From SIG672 sp045580325 (GTDB lineage: Bacteria > Bacillota > Clostridia > Oscillospirales > CAG-272), in assembly GCA_045580325.1 (NCBI GenBank), contig JAZNNR010000030.1, positions 1 through 30,119 of the forward strand: 30,119 nt of DNA. Direction: 5' to 3'. The notes under the pieces are model-generated. The model worked only from the letters and a program-made list of their open reading frames with translations, made no database searches and had not been told where the DNA came from. This document shows, piece after piece, positions 16,456 to 25,511 of the stretch; within the stretch, counting starts at the first letter, position 1, and each line of letters starts with the position of its first letter. Made by a program: the position numbers and the translations under genes.

Positions 16456-17540
16456 TTAATCAACCTCTTCAGTTCTTGATAAAATTCTTCGTCGCTTGCC
16501 GCAATAAATCCTTGATCTTCAGTAATCTGTTCTCTCGCCGCGGCATAACTCGTCGTTAATATGTACGTACCCAGCGCCTGCGCTTCGCATATTACCATCG
16601 GAAAACCCTCGTAAGCCGAGAAAAGCGCAAAAAGGTCTGCATTTTTGATATAGGGAAAAGGATTCGTTTTTTCTCCTTCAAAGCAAATAAGATTGGAAAC
16701 GCCAAGCTCCTCTACGAGTCGTAGATTTCCCGAAAGGTCAGGGCCTGCGCCAACTATATGCCAACAAAAATCGGTGATCCCTTCTTCACGCAGACGCGAG
16801 CACAGTTTAATAATTTCGTCCATACGCTTTGTGGCGTTATCTACTCTTCCAACCGTAACGATATTGTATATTCGTTCATCATACGGCTTTTCTGCCTGTG
16901 CAAGCGTGCGAATCTCTTCCTCGGGCACAAGATTGTGGATCACTTCGTTTTTCGAAGAATATTCGGGTATAAGTTTCTCAAATTTTTCTTTCACCGCGCC
17001 CGAAACACAAATGATACGGTCAAAATCCTTATATATCTTGCGGCAATACTGCGCGGAAAAATCCGCCTTGATAGGATCGGTATGAATCCACGCAAGCTTT
17101 TCCCTAGCCTTAATGTATTCGGACACAAACATATTTGTCCCTTGATTGAAATAGGTGCCCATAACGTCGTTAAAATATGATATTGCTATATCATATTCCT
17201 GTTTTAGTTTGCATTTTTTGAACTGCTTGCGGTAAAAGCGCTCAGAACCGAAAATTCTGACGTATATCATAAGCAAGATTCGCAGCAGTATATCTATCGG
17301 ATTTTTTCTTTTTAAAACCGCATAAAACGAGTCTGCCGACAGTCTGAGTGCCTTGTTTCCGAGAATCACAGAAACATTATCGGGTATATTTTCAAGCAGT
17401 ACCCCTTTCCCGAAGGAAAACAGCGATACCTCGTACTTCTCGGGGCACTTATTTTCTATGGTTTTCAGCAAATTCAAAAGCGACGTTTGAATACCGCCGA
17501 CGTTCATATTTTGCGCTACGAACAATATTTTCTGCCGCAT
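16443..17540 (-). CDS. GT4-family glycosyltransferase
   Basis: The N-terminus KILFVAQNMNVGGIQTSLLN is a standard GT4 start with a GGI loop. The C-terminal donor half has GRVDNATKRMDEIIKLC and the E-x7-E motif in SAYEGFPMVICEAQALG near residue 320. Length is about 365 residues. An in-frame GTG nine bases upstream exists, but ATG 17540 has GAGGTG at six bases, so it is preferred. That site overlaps the stop codon of the upstream gene. The product probably acts at the cytoplasmic side of the membrane in repeat-unit assembly. Substrates are not predictable. Confidence 0.9.
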   Translation of the reverse strand: MRQKILFVAQNMNVGGIQTSLLNLLKTIENKCPEKYEVSLFSFGKGVLLENIPDNVSVILGNKALRLSADSFYAVLKRKNPIDILLRILLMIYVRIFGSERFYRKQFKKCKLKQEYDIAISYFNDVMGTYFNQGTNMFVSEYIKAREKLAWIHTDPIKADFSAQYCRKIYKDFDRIICVSGAVKEKFEKLIPEYSSKNEVIHNLVPEEEIRTLAQAEKPYDERIYNIVTVGRVDNATKRMDEIIKLCSRLREEGITDFCWHIVGAGPDLSGNLRLVEELGVSNLICFEGEKTNPFPYIKNADLFALFSAYEGFPMVICEAQALGTYILTTSYAAAREQITEDQGFIAASDEEFYQELKRLIKCRN

Positions 17541-17546
17541 CAAGAA

Positions 17547-17552
17547 CACCTC
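17547..17552 (-). promoter_or_regulatory. Ribosome binding site fixing a GT4 start
   Basis: GAGGTG lies six bases before ATG 17540 and overlaps the stop codon of the upstream gene (17553-17551), so the two genes are probably translationally coupled. Confidence 0.65.
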
Positions 17553-18687
17553 AAATTATTTCAGAATAGATTTTTCTAACACGTTCTTTCATAATTTCCC
17601 ACGAATACATCGTATCATACAGACGTACTGCGTTTTGGGACATTTTCGACCATTTTTCTTTGTTTTTATACAGCTCGTCTAGTCCTCGTTCAATACCTTC
17701 CCGAGAATATTCTATCAGGCATCCAATATTTTCCTTTTCAAACAGATCATTCCACCCTGTATCTCTGCACATCAAAAGCGGTTTGCCGAGCATAAGCGAT
17801 TCATAAAGCTTGTTTGGTGCGGCATACCGATGATTAGAAATAGACGGATCGTAGATTGCTATCATCAAATCGCACTGACGTTCGAGCGACAAGGTTTGTG
17901 CATACGCAAGTCTGCCGTAATAATGTATTCTATCACACTCTTCACTTGCCTTGCGAATAGCATCGTCTAAAGGTCCGTAGCCACCCATATGCAGCTCAAA
18001 ACGCGGATCACTCTTTACAGCTTCGAGAAGTTCTTCAATTCCCCTGCCCTTGCACTGTGTTCCTACGTAAGCGATCTTTACCTGCGCCGTTGACGGCTCA
18101 AGTGTGAATTGTTCTGCTAAGTTTAATATAGTATTATCTGGTGAATTATGAATAATTTCAAGTCTTTTCGGTTCACTGCCAACGATCTGCTCTTTTCTCG
18201 CTTCGGTACAGATCAGAGTAGCGTCTGCACGAGTGATGACCTTCATTTCTATCTTGTGTGCCAAGCGTCTGGCTAGGCTATCAGAATAAAAATGTGCATG
18301 TGAATAGGCGTCTAACACGTGATAAACCAGCTTCTTTTTAAACATTCGGCTTACAACAGACGCCGCCAAACTTGTATCCAAATCAAAGGCATGTATAGCG
18401 TCATAATTTTTTCTGTTTTTTATAAGCCAAGAAAATATCTTCCATTCAAATCGAATGATAGACATAAGAGTTGTCCAACGTCCGCCATATACAGCAGGAA
18501 TACCAAAGCGCACAATTTCAGCAGAGCCGTTTGGAAACTGTTCTGTAACACGGCAATGCTTTTTTTGCGATCTATCCCAAGCCAATATTGTAACCTGCAA
18601 ATCATTTTCAAGTAACGTATCTGCAATCTTTTCAACCGGCGGATCGGGCTGAACCGGATTTGATCTTAATAATACAACTCGCTTCAT
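17551..18687 (-). CDS. GT4-family glycosyltransferase (more divergent)
   Basis: The 378-residue protein has a GT-B layout. The N-terminal half includes RMFKKKLVYHVLDAYSHAHF and a YDAIHAFD strand. The C-terminal half has KIAYVGTQCKGRGIEELLEA and NKLYESLMLGKPLLM near residue 300, the position of the usual E-x7-E. The first acidic residue of that motif is not obvious, so it is a less typical member. The ATG has only a weak GAAAG site. It lies 29 bases after the UDP-GlcNAc 2-epimerase gene. Role in repeat-unit assembly is inferred from family and context. Confidence 0.85.
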   Translation of the reverse strand: MKRVVLLRSNPVQPDPPVEKIADTLLENDLQVTILAWDRSQKKHCRVTEQFPNGSAEIVRFGIPAVYGGRWTTLMSIIRFEWKIFSWLIKNRKNYDAIHAFDLDTSLAASVVSRMFKKKLVYHVLDAYSHAHFYSDSLARRLAHKIEMKVITRADATLICTEARKEQIVGSEPKRLEIIHNSPDNTILNLAEQFTLEPSTAQVKIAYVGTQCKGRGIEELLEAVKSDPRFELHMGGYGPLDDAIRKASEECDRIHYYGRLAYAQTLSLERQCDLMIAIYDPSISNHRYAAPNKLYESLMLGKPLLMCRDTGWNDLFEKENIGCLIEYSREGIERGLDELYKNKEKWSKMSQNAVRLYDTMYSWEIMKERVRKIYSEII

Positions 18688-18716
18688 AATACTTTCAATA
18701 AATTAAATCTAAAATC

Positions 18717-19847
18717 TTAATCGTTGCCGCGAAGCCACGAACGTATTAAAGCTACTATACGCTCTGACGCGTGTCCGTCGCCGTACGGGTTGACCGCGTG
18801 TGCCATTTTCTCATAAGATTCACGGTTTGACAAAATATCGGCAGCCATGGCATATATTTCTTCTTCATTTACACCCGCAATTTTCACGGTTCCTGCCTCA
18901 ACAGCTTCGGGGCGCTCTGTTTCTGTACGCAGCACAAGGACGGGTACGCCAAGCGCAGGTGATTCTTCCTGAAGTCCGCCCGAATCGGTCATAACCAAAT
19001 AGCTCTTTGCCATAAGATTATGCATATCTTCTACGTCAAGCGGCTCGATCAAATGGATCCTCTCGTGTTCTCCGAGTATTTTCTGAACTGTTTTTCTTAC
19101 CTTGGGATTCGGGTGCATAGGATAGATCAACTGCACGTCAGAAAAATCCGCGACGATTTTGCAAACCGCATTACATATATTTTCAAGCGGCTGACCTATA
19201 TTCTCGCGTCGGTGCGCTGTCATAAGAATCGTTCTCTTGTTTTCAAAAGTAACCGATTTCAGCTCAGGTGATTTGAATTTATATTCTTCTTTGACGGTCG
19301 TCTGAAAAGCGTCAATTACGGTATTACCTGTAATGAAAACTCTCTCCGTGATTCCCTCGGCACGCAAATTATCCGCGTTCATTCGTGTGGGCGAAAAATG
19401 GATAGATGCAAGTCTTCCCGTAAGACAACGGTTCATCTCCTCAGGATAAGGAGAATATTTATTAAAGGTGCGAAGTCCTGCTTCTACGTGTCCTACGGGG
19501 ATTTTTTGATAAAATCCCGCAAGTGCGGTCGCAAACGAAGTAGAAGTATCTCCGTGCACCAGAATAACGTCCGGCTCTTCTTTCTTTAAAACATCTTCTA
19601 TTTTTGAAAGAATATCTACCGTGATCGTTGTTAAGGTCTGCGAGGGGCGCATAATTTCAAGATTATAGTCTGCGTGAACTCCGAAAATATCAATAACCTG
19701 AGTAAGCATTTCTTTATGCTGCCCCGTAAGACAGACAACACTCTCCATATCAGACTGCTTCTCGAGCTCTTTTACAAGCGGACACATTTTTATAGCTTCC
19801 GGTCTAGTCCCGAAAACACTCATAACCTTGATTTTTTGTTTTTTCAT
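18717..19847 (-). CDS. wecB: UDP-N-acetylglucosamine 2-epimerase (non-hydrolysing)
   Basis: It interconverts UDP-GlcNAc and UDP-ManNAc in the cytoplasm. The protein has the family blocks SVFGTRPEAIKM near the start, VCLTGQHKEM, VHGDTSTSFA, VGHVEAGLRT, YPEEMNRCLTGRLA, MTAHRRENIGQPLENIC and MTDSGGLQEE. These include the Lys, Asp, Glu, Arg and His residues used in catalysis and UDP binding. At 376 residues it is full length. I chose ATG 19847 because AGGGGA lies seven bases before it; an upstream in-frame start adds 11 residues with no clear site. No ManNAc dehydrogenase gene is next to it, so ManNAc itself may be used. The gene name is by family resemblance. Confidence 0.95.
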   Translation of the reverse strand: MKKQKIKVMSVFGTRPEAIKMCPLVKELEKQSDMESVVCLTGQHKEMLTQVIDIFGVHADYNLEIMRPSQTLTTITVDILSKIEDVLKKEEPDVILVHGDTSTSFATALAGFYQKIPVGHVEAGLRTFNKYSPYPEEMNRCLTGRLASIHFSPTRMNADNLRAEGITERVFITGNTVIDAFQTTVKEEYKFKSPELKSVTFENKRTILMTAHRRENIGQPLENICNAVCKIVADFSDVQLIYPMHPNPKVRKTVQKILGEHERIHLIEPLDVEDMHNLMAKSYLVMTDSGGLQEESPALGVPVLVLRTETERPEAVEAGTVKIAGVNEEEIYAMAADILSNRESYEKMAHAVNPYGDGHASERIVALIRSWLRGND

Positions 19848-19854
19848 ACACAAA

Positions 19855-19860
19855 TCCCCT
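19855..19860 (-). promoter_or_regulatory. Ribosome binding site fixing the epimerase start
   Basis: AGGGGA on the minus strand lies seven bases before ATG 19847, which supports the shorter start. Confidence 0.7.
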
Positions 19861-19876
19861 TTTGTTTGGTATAAAA

Positions 19877-21034
19877 TCAACCTCGCTCTATACCTAAGCC
19901 TTCAACATACATATATATTTTACGAATTTCCTCAGTAACTATCTTTTGATCTAAATTCTTGATTCTTTCTTTGTTTTCTTCAGAGAAACGTTCGGCAAGC
20001 TGATTATCGCTTAGAACCAAACTGATTTTCTTCGCAAAATCTTCTGCATCGTCCGGATCGCACAGGAAACCGTTGATACCATCCTCAACCAGATCGACAT
20101 TTCCTCTGACTTTTGAAGCAATCATCGGAATTCCCGATGCCATCGCTTCCATAAGAGAAACGGGTAAGCCCTCTCTATACGACGGAAAAACGAATGCATC
20201 AACATTTTTCAAAAGGCTTTCAATATCGCGGCGATAACCCAGAAAATGCACTCTGCTATTTACGCCAAGCTCTGTCGCGTATTCTTCAAGCCACAAGCGT
20301 TTTTCTCCGTCGCCCGCAATCAGATAATGCACCTTTTCCATACCGTCAAAAGTTAATGACCTTACAATAACTTTTTGGTTTTTATTTTCATTAAGCTCGC
20401 CTACCGAAAGAATAATTTTCTCATTTTCAGAAATTTTGTAAGTCTTACGTAGATCAGTATCACTGCTATTCTCTTGTGAGAATTTTTCTACGTCTATACC
20501 TACACCGGGCACATATTCAAGTTGCTTTGCCCTCATCTTTTTCTTGGCAAATTCAAAATCTTCTTTATTTATCGTAATTAAGACATCTGTGAAATGAGAG
20601 CATAATTTTTCAACAGGGTAATAAAATAACCAGTTTTTTAAAGGAGCACCCTTATAAAAATGAAAACCGTGAGCAGTATATATCACACGAGTGCCCTTTT
20701 TTCTGGCTTGTCTCGCTGCTAAACGCCCCAATACACCGCCCACAGGAGTATGACAGTGAATAATAGTATATTCACCCTCATCAATTATTTTTTTTAATTT
20801 TTTATAGCACAGTAAATTATCATAGTGGAGAGGTTGCCTTACAAAAGGCATATCAATATAATGATCACAATACGGAATTTGACAATCACTCGGATCATCG
20901 TAATCATTTTTTGCCACCACCGTCGTTTCCCATCCCATTTCCTTAAACATTTTCAGAAATGGGATATGAAACGTCATAATATGAGTTTTTACTACTGTTG
21001 CAACGAACAATACTCGTTTCGACTGAGTACTCAT
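19877..21034 (-). CDS. GT4-family glycosyltransferase (EpsD/EpsF-like)
   Basis: The 385-residue enzyme begins with VLFVATVVKTHIMTFHIPFL and has IIHCHTPVGGVLGRLAAR and YTAHGFHFYKGAP, typical of the GT4 group next to priming transferases in exopolysaccharide loci. The donor side has AGDGEKRLWLEEYATELGV and the E-x7-E motif in REGLPVSLMEAMASGIP near residue 300. Its ATG overlaps the stop of the priming transferase gene by four bases (ATGA), with GGAGGT ten bases upstream. It is likely to add the second sugar of the repeat unit. Confidence 0.93.
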   Translation of the reverse strand: MSTQSKRVLFVATVVKTHIMTFHIPFLKMFKEMGWETTVVAKNDYDDPSDCQIPYCDHYIDMPFVRQPLHYDNLLCYKKLKKIIDEGEYTIIHCHTPVGGVLGRLAARQARKKGTRVIYTAHGFHFYKGAPLKNWLFYYPVEKLCSHFTDVLITINKEDFEFAKKKMRAKQLEYVPGVGIDVEKFSQENSSDTDLRKTYKISENEKIILSVGELNENKNQKVIVRSLTFDGMEKVHYLIAGDGEKRLWLEEYATELGVNSRVHFLGYRRDIESLLKNVDAFVFPSYREGLPVSLMEAMASGIPMIASKVRGNVDLVEDGINGFLCDPDDAEDFAKKISLVLSDNQLAERFSEENKERIKNLDQKIVTEEIRKIYMYVEGLGIERG

Positions 21035-21708
21035 ATAGAAGTATACCTCCGTGTGATCACGGTTTCGATAGTCTTGAATATTATCTTAATATCCAGGGAA
21101 AAAGAGCGTCTTTTTATATAATCAACGTCGTACTTTATTTTTTCTTCAGGCGGCATAAGAGAGCCTCCCGCAATCTGCGCGAGTCCGGTGAGTCCGGGCT
21201 TCACTTTAAGCCTTGCACTAAAACCGTGAATATACGATTCAAATGCGTCATGGAAACATTTTCTTTCCGGTCTTGGACCAATGAAACTCATATCGCCCAC
21301 TAAAATATTACAAAGCTGAGGAAGCTCGTCTATATGGTATCTTCTCAGAAATTTACCTATCTTAGTAACTCTGGGATCCTCTTCTTTACACCACTGTGCG
21401 CCGTCTTCTTCGGCATCAACACACATAGTGCGAAACTTTATAACCTTAAATGCTTTTCCATTCATTCCAAGACGATCTTGTGTATATATAGCAGGTCCTT
21501 TGGATGTACACCTGATTATGACCGCAATTATGCACATAGGAACAAGCAGTACAAGCAGCGCGACCAAAGAAACAAGAAAATCAAAGCAACGCTTTACAAT
21601 ATTATAAACCGTTTTTTCTTCGACTTCTTCAAGCTCGATGTAGTATTCTTTTGTATTTTCATAAGGAAGCTTTACCTGTGTACTCTGTACCTTGTCAATA
21701 TACTTCAT
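21031..21708 (-). CDS. Priming undecaprenyl-phosphate sugar phosphotransferase
   Basis: The 225-residue protein has one N-terminal membrane helix (about 32-54) and the catalytic block of bacterial sugar transferases (PF02397): QDRLGMNGKAFKVIKFRTM, RVTKIGKFLRRYHIDELPQL, GDMSFIGPRPE and VKPGLTGLAQIAGG. It transfers a sugar-1-phosphate from a UDP-sugar to undecaprenyl phosphate, starting each repeat unit. It lacks the long N-terminal WbaP-like membrane domain, like the short Gram-positive forms. I use ATG 21708, which shares one base with the upstream stop; a TTG one codon earlier has a better-spaced AGGAG, so one extra residue is possible. The sugar may be GlcNAc, galactose or another; not resolved. 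Confidence 0.95.
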   Translation of the reverse strand: MKYIDKVQSTQVKLPYENTKEYYIELEEVEEKTVYNIVKRCFDFLVSLVALLVLLVPMCIIAVIIRCTSKGPAIYTQDRLGMNGKAFKVIKFRTMCVDAEEDGAQWCKEEDPRVTKIGKFLRRYHIDELPQLCNILVGDMSFIGPRPERKCFHDAFESYIHGFSARLKVKPGLTGLAQIAGGSLMPPEEKIKYDVDYIKRRSFSLDIKIIFKTIETVITRRYTSI

Positions 21709-22730
21709 CAATTTTGATTTTCTCCTAGTGTGTTTTTAAAAAGCTGTACGTAATCCTTTGCGTGTTCATATATATTATTGTCCAAGTGAAAAGTCGGCTG
21801 TCTTTCGGTAACAAAAGCACTCAGACCTTCCAAATCAATATTATCTATATCGCTCTTTGAAAAAGGATATTCTATATCTTTCAGCAGATTTCTCGATTTT
21901 TCTCGAAAAATCAGCGGATAGAATGGAAGTCCCATCCGCAAAGCCAAAACGATCGAATGAAATCTAGCACAGATAACTTTCTCGCATCTTGAAAAAGCAG
22001 CAGGTATTTCAGTGCCGTCTCTGTGTATTACAATCTCTGCTTTTTCCGAAAAAGACATTTTATCCTTAACCAGATAACAAGCCCAAACGTCATCTTCGTT
22101 ACCCGAATCAAGTGCCATTAAAAGAACCTTTTTGCCTGTTGTTTTCACCCAAAGATCCGCAGCAGACGCCATTGCATGATAATATTCCGAATCAGCCGAG
22201 TCGCCTCGACGGTGCATAACAGCAATTCCTAAAAGTTCTTCGCCGCTTTTTTGAGGGATCATATCATCAGGCAGAGAAAATAGAATGTCGGGAAGCAAAT
22301 GAACCTTAGTATGCTTTGCGTAAGTAGAAATCCACTCGTAGCTATACTTGTCCCTACAAGTAATCAGTCGGAATTTATTTAATTTCCGACTGATTAAAAA
22401 CCGCTTGACGGGATTATCTAAAGGTTCAATATTACATCCAAAGCAATAGTCGCCCGGATTTTCTCTTCTCAAATATCGCATTATCTCTATACGTAATTTA
22501 ACACGGTTGCCTATCATAAAGCCGCTGCCTGTAACTACAATAGAGGGATAACGCTCACATTCTTTCTTAGAAGCAAGAAAAATATTTTTTTCTTGAAAGA
22601 TAAGTGTTCTGCCCACATCTTCTATAAAGAAACTATAATCCGGAAAACTGCGAGCGACAAGCTTTAACATCATGTCGTCGCCAAAATTGTAATCAAAATA
22701 TCCTTTTAGATATATTTTTTTACTGACCAT
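21708..22730 (-). CDS. Polysaccharide pyruvyltransferase-family protein
   Basis: The protein has the CsaB/PssM-type layout (PF04230). It has an N-terminal LKGYFDYNFGDDMML block, a central AVMHRRGDSADSEYY segment and the C-terminal RFHSIVLALRMGLPFYPL signature at about residue 275. These enzymes transfer pyruvate from phosphoenolpyruvate onto a sugar as a ketal, though family members can differ. Length is about 340 residues. The ATG at 22730 overlaps the stop of the preceding Wzz-like gene by 11 bases and has a weak ribosome binding site; an upstream TTG start is possible but less likely. It would give the glycan a negative charge. Confidence 0.88.
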   Translation of the reverse strand: MVSKKIYLKGYFDYNFGDDMMLKLVARSFPDYSFFIEDVGRTLIFQEKNIFLASKKECERYPSIVVTGSGFMIGNRVKLRIEIMRYLRRENPGDYCFGCNIEPLDNPVKRFLISRKLNKFRLITCRDKYSYEWISTYAKHTKVHLLPDILFSLPDDMIPQKSGEELLGIAVMHRRGDSADSEYYHAMASAADLWVKTTGKKVLLMALDSGNEDDVWACYLVKDKMSFSEKAEIVIHRDGTEIPAAFSRCEKVICARFHSIVLALRMGLPFYPLIFREKSRNLLKDIEYPFSKSDIDNIDLEGLSAFVTERQPTFHLDNNIYEHAKDYVQLFKNTLGENQN

Positions 22731-24063
22731 CTTTTGCGTTCTTTTTAATTTCCGACGCAATGACAATTACACATCCTACACCCAACGCCAAAACGCCACT
22801 TACTACATAGTAGAGCAGTTCGGGCATATTTTCAGTAACACGTATACCTGAAGCCTGTAAAAATACTCTTCCGCTTCTGTAATCATCATATCCCTCGAGT
22901 GTCTTCTCAGCGATATTCTGCAATTTTACATAGTCCTTGTAAATGCCGAGGATCTCCTCTTCGGGTACATACTTTGTATTAGACGTTCCGTGCATTTCAA
23001 ATATTGAAATTTTTTCGTTGATATAAGTTTTTTCTATGAGCAATTCGCCGCTGAGTACAGAAGCTTCAACATATTCATTAACCAGTTTGTCATAAGCTGT
23101 TATATTATCATTAAACGTTTTTTCAGTTACGAACTGCATAAGAATCTGATAATCATACTGGCTGGGATCAATAACACTAGCTACATAGTCTTTATTTTTC
23201 TCTGCATACAGAGTCATCAGCTTTTTCAGGGAGTCTGCCTTTTGAGCATTTTTATCACTTTCAAGCTGAGCGTTATCCGAGCTCTGACGCAGAGCCGCAA
23301 GTAATGCCTGCGGATCCTTGCAAGCTCCGGTTTCAAGAATGTGCTGCATTACAGGAGCAAGCCTTGTTTGAATAAGCAAATTATATTCATTTTTCAAGTC
23401 TTCAATAGAATAACCGCTTTCAGGTGAACGATAATCGAGGTCCGAGCTAACAATACGATCAAGATATTCTGCTGTCTGTCGCATTTGTCTTTGCAAAATA
23501 TCAACAGAACTATAGTATTCAGAGTTAGTAATTACTCTTTCTGGGATTATAGATATTGAGCATTCACCAATATGCTTACTTGCATAGTAGCTACGATACT
23601 GTCTTATAAGCTCGTTCAAAAAGTTCTTTGCAAACTGTGCGCTTTCTTTGGTTGTAAATTCAATACGATAGTATACGGGAGCCGGTCTTTTATCTTCGGT
23701 AGTTTCTTCGTAGTCAGAAAAATTATCTATCCACGATGCGTACTTTTCCTGTTCTGCTGCAGAAATTACGGGAGTAACCGTGATTTTCTGTGCAATAGAA
23801 CCTGCTTTGTTTTCCGATACGCCAAGCTGACTAAGTGTCTTACTTACTACATAGGGATCGGTGATTTCATAAGGATTCAGCTTATCACCGTTAGTAGCCA
23901 GTCCTTGTTCCGCTTTATCTTCAGTATATTTAATATAAACTGCCGCGGTATATGTCTGACAGAAGGCAAGTGCGAAATTGCAAATGATTATAGCTGCTGC
24001 CAAAAACAACATCAAAAAGCCTTTTCGGCTCCAAATAGATCTCGAAACATTAATTGTCGACAT
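22720..24063 (-). CDS. Wzz-like polysaccharide co-polymerase, second of pair
   Basis: The 447-residue protein has membrane helices near both ends (about 14-36 and 411-432) and a long, mostly helical external region, the layout of Wzz/Wzc-type polysaccharide co-polymerases. The N-terminal part contains the family-like order of NPYEITDPYVVSKTL, IAQKITVTPV and YYRIEFTTKESAQFAKNF. There is no C-terminal tyrosine kinase domain. It would control chain length of the Wzy polymer, probably with the neighbour at 24078-25511. The ATG follows AAAGGAGG by seven bases. The gap to the preceding gene is 14 bases. The typical proline-rich second membrane helix is not apparent, so the family call is by topology and context. 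Confidence 0.75.
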   Translation of the reverse strand: MSTINVSRSIWSRKGFLMLFLAAAIIICNFALAFCQTYTAAVYIKYTEDKAEQGLATNGDKLNPYEITDPYVVSKTLSQLGVSENKAGSIAQKITVTPVISAAEQEKYASWIDNFSDYEETTEDKRPAPVYYRIEFTTKESAQFAKNFLNELIRQYRSYYASKHIGECSISIIPERVITNSEYYSSVDILQRQMRQTAEYLDRIVSSDLDYRSPESGYSIEDLKNEYNLLIQTRLAPVMQHILETGACKDPQALLAALRQSSDNAQLESDKNAQKADSLKKLMTLYAEKNKDYVASVIDPSQYDYQILMQFVTEKTFNDNITAYDKLVNEYVEASVLSGELLIEKTYINEKISIFEMHGTSNTKYVPEEEILGIYKDYVKLQNIAEKTLEGYDDYRSGRVFLQASGIRVTENMPELLYYVVSGVLALGVGCVIVIASEIKKNAKDGQ

Positions 24064-24077
24064 ATCTAAACCTCCTT

Positions 24078-25511
24078 TTAAGCTCTCTTGTCTTTCTTAG
24101 CTGCTTTTTTGGATATGAACTTAATAACATCAAATACAAAAGCAACTGCTATGAAAAGAAGAACCATTCTTTTTACAAAAGACACACCAACAGAAGCAAA
24201 AGTCGCTCTGCAGCATGCACTGGCAACCAATATTCCTTCGCTGTTATCTTCCTGATTTCTGGACAGTAAGTCTTTCAGGTCCTTGATCAAGTTGGATACT
24301 TCGGCTTTCAAAGTAAAATATGCTTTATCAGCGTATTCCTTCTGCTGCTTAGTATTGTTAGCAGCTGTTTGATTCTGATTCTGATCAATCAGGTAACGCT
24401 CAGCGAAAGATTCCTGCAAATAGCTGTAATATTCAGCAGTGTGTGCAGACTCGTCCGCATTTATCTTAGCCTGCTCAGCCTGTTCGATAAGATAGTCAAG
24501 TCCTACCTTGGTTCTGTTCATATAGAATTCTCCGTTACCGTCAACAGAAGGAATAAACAAAATCTTAGTCGTTTCCGAATCATACATATCTATCGTCTTT
24601 TTCAAAACGCTGTGTGTATGGAGATAACGTATATTTTCTTCTTCATAGAATTTCTGCATATTCTTAAACTGACGCAGCAATGCAGTTCTGTCTTTTGTTA
24701 CTCCGTTTTGAATAACGTATGCTCTGCCGTTCTCTATACTCTGCAAAGTATCATAGGAGAGCTCGGTAAGCAAATCGGAATATCCGATTTCGTCATCAGT
24801 ACTAGAATTTGATAAAGCTTGATCATTCTTGTACTGCAAGAAACGAGCGAGTCGCTCAACTGTATTTTTCATGTAGTCAAGACGGGTATAGTAGTCCATA
24901 TTATCTACTTCAGCCCAGTTGACATTAAGCAGTGCCTCATAGTCAAGATACTCTTCTGCATAGCATTCCTGATAGCTTTCAACTACCGCATTAAGTATTT
25001 TGGTCTTAGAAACGCCAAACAAACCGCCAAACAGAGCTTTGCACTGCGCGAAAAATCCCTCTTGTCTGATTTGTTCGGACAAGGTGCTGTATGTCAACAA
25101 ATATTCTGTAGGGAAATATGTATTATCATACTGCTGATTATGAATGCTCTCTTCCAGCTTGCTGAAAGACTCATTGCACATAGCATCGGTTACGCTAAGG
25201 TGCTTACGAAGCTCTTCCACTTCAACTTTTCCGTTGAGCTTGTCAACAGCTCTCTCCATAACATCGTCATTGAATATCTCAAGGATATTAAAGGGAGTTC
25301 CGTCAGGTTTTTTACCTGTTTCAGCCAGCGACGCGTTAATGGTTATTTTGGTGCTGACGCTGTTCGAGATCTGGTATATTGCGCATATAGAGCAAAATAC
25401 GAGCACGAACGCAAGAATAATACTATATCCCCTTACAGCACTCTTTTTCTTGTGTGTCTTTTCAACATCTGTTGATTTTTTGTTTTCATTCTTCATTTCA
25501 AGTTCAGTCAT
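24078..25511 (-). CDS. Wzz-like polysaccharide co-polymerase, first of pair
   Basis: The 477-residue protein has a basic N-terminal tail, a helix at about 30-50, an approximately 390-residue external domain rich in coiled-coil helices, and a second helix at about 445-465 followed by a lysine-rich end. The early external region (STKITINASLAETG followed by NILEIFNDDVMERAVDKL) resembles the membrane-proximal start of Wzz proteins. There is no kinase domain. The ATG at 25511 overlaps the polymerase stop (ATGA) and follows GGAGGA by about ten bases. It is 30 residues longer than its neighbour and not closely similar in sequence. Function as a chain-length factor is inferred from topology and position. 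Confidence 0.7.
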   Translation of the reverse strand: MTELEMKNENKKSTDVEKTHKKKSAVRGYSIILAFVLVFCSICAIYQISNSVSTKITINASLAETGKKPDGTPFNILEIFNDDVMERAVDKLNGKVEVEELRKHLSVTDAMCNESFSKLEESIHNQQYDNTYFPTEYLLTYSTLSEQIRQEGFFAQCKALFGGLFGVSKTKILNAVVESYQECYAEEYLDYEALLNVNWAEVDNMDYYTRLDYMKNTVERLARFLQYKNDQALSNSSTDDEIGYSDLLTELSYDTLQSIENGRAYVIQNGVTKDRTALLRQFKNMQKFYEEENIRYLHTHSVLKKTIDMYDSETTKILFIPSVDGNGEFYMNRTKVGLDYLIEQAEQAKINADESAHTAEYYSYLQESFAERYLIDQNQNQTAANNTKQQKEYADKAYFTLKAEVSNLIKDLKDLLSRNQEDNSEGILVASACCRATFASVGVSFVKRMVLLFIAVAFVFDVIKFISKKAAKKDKRA

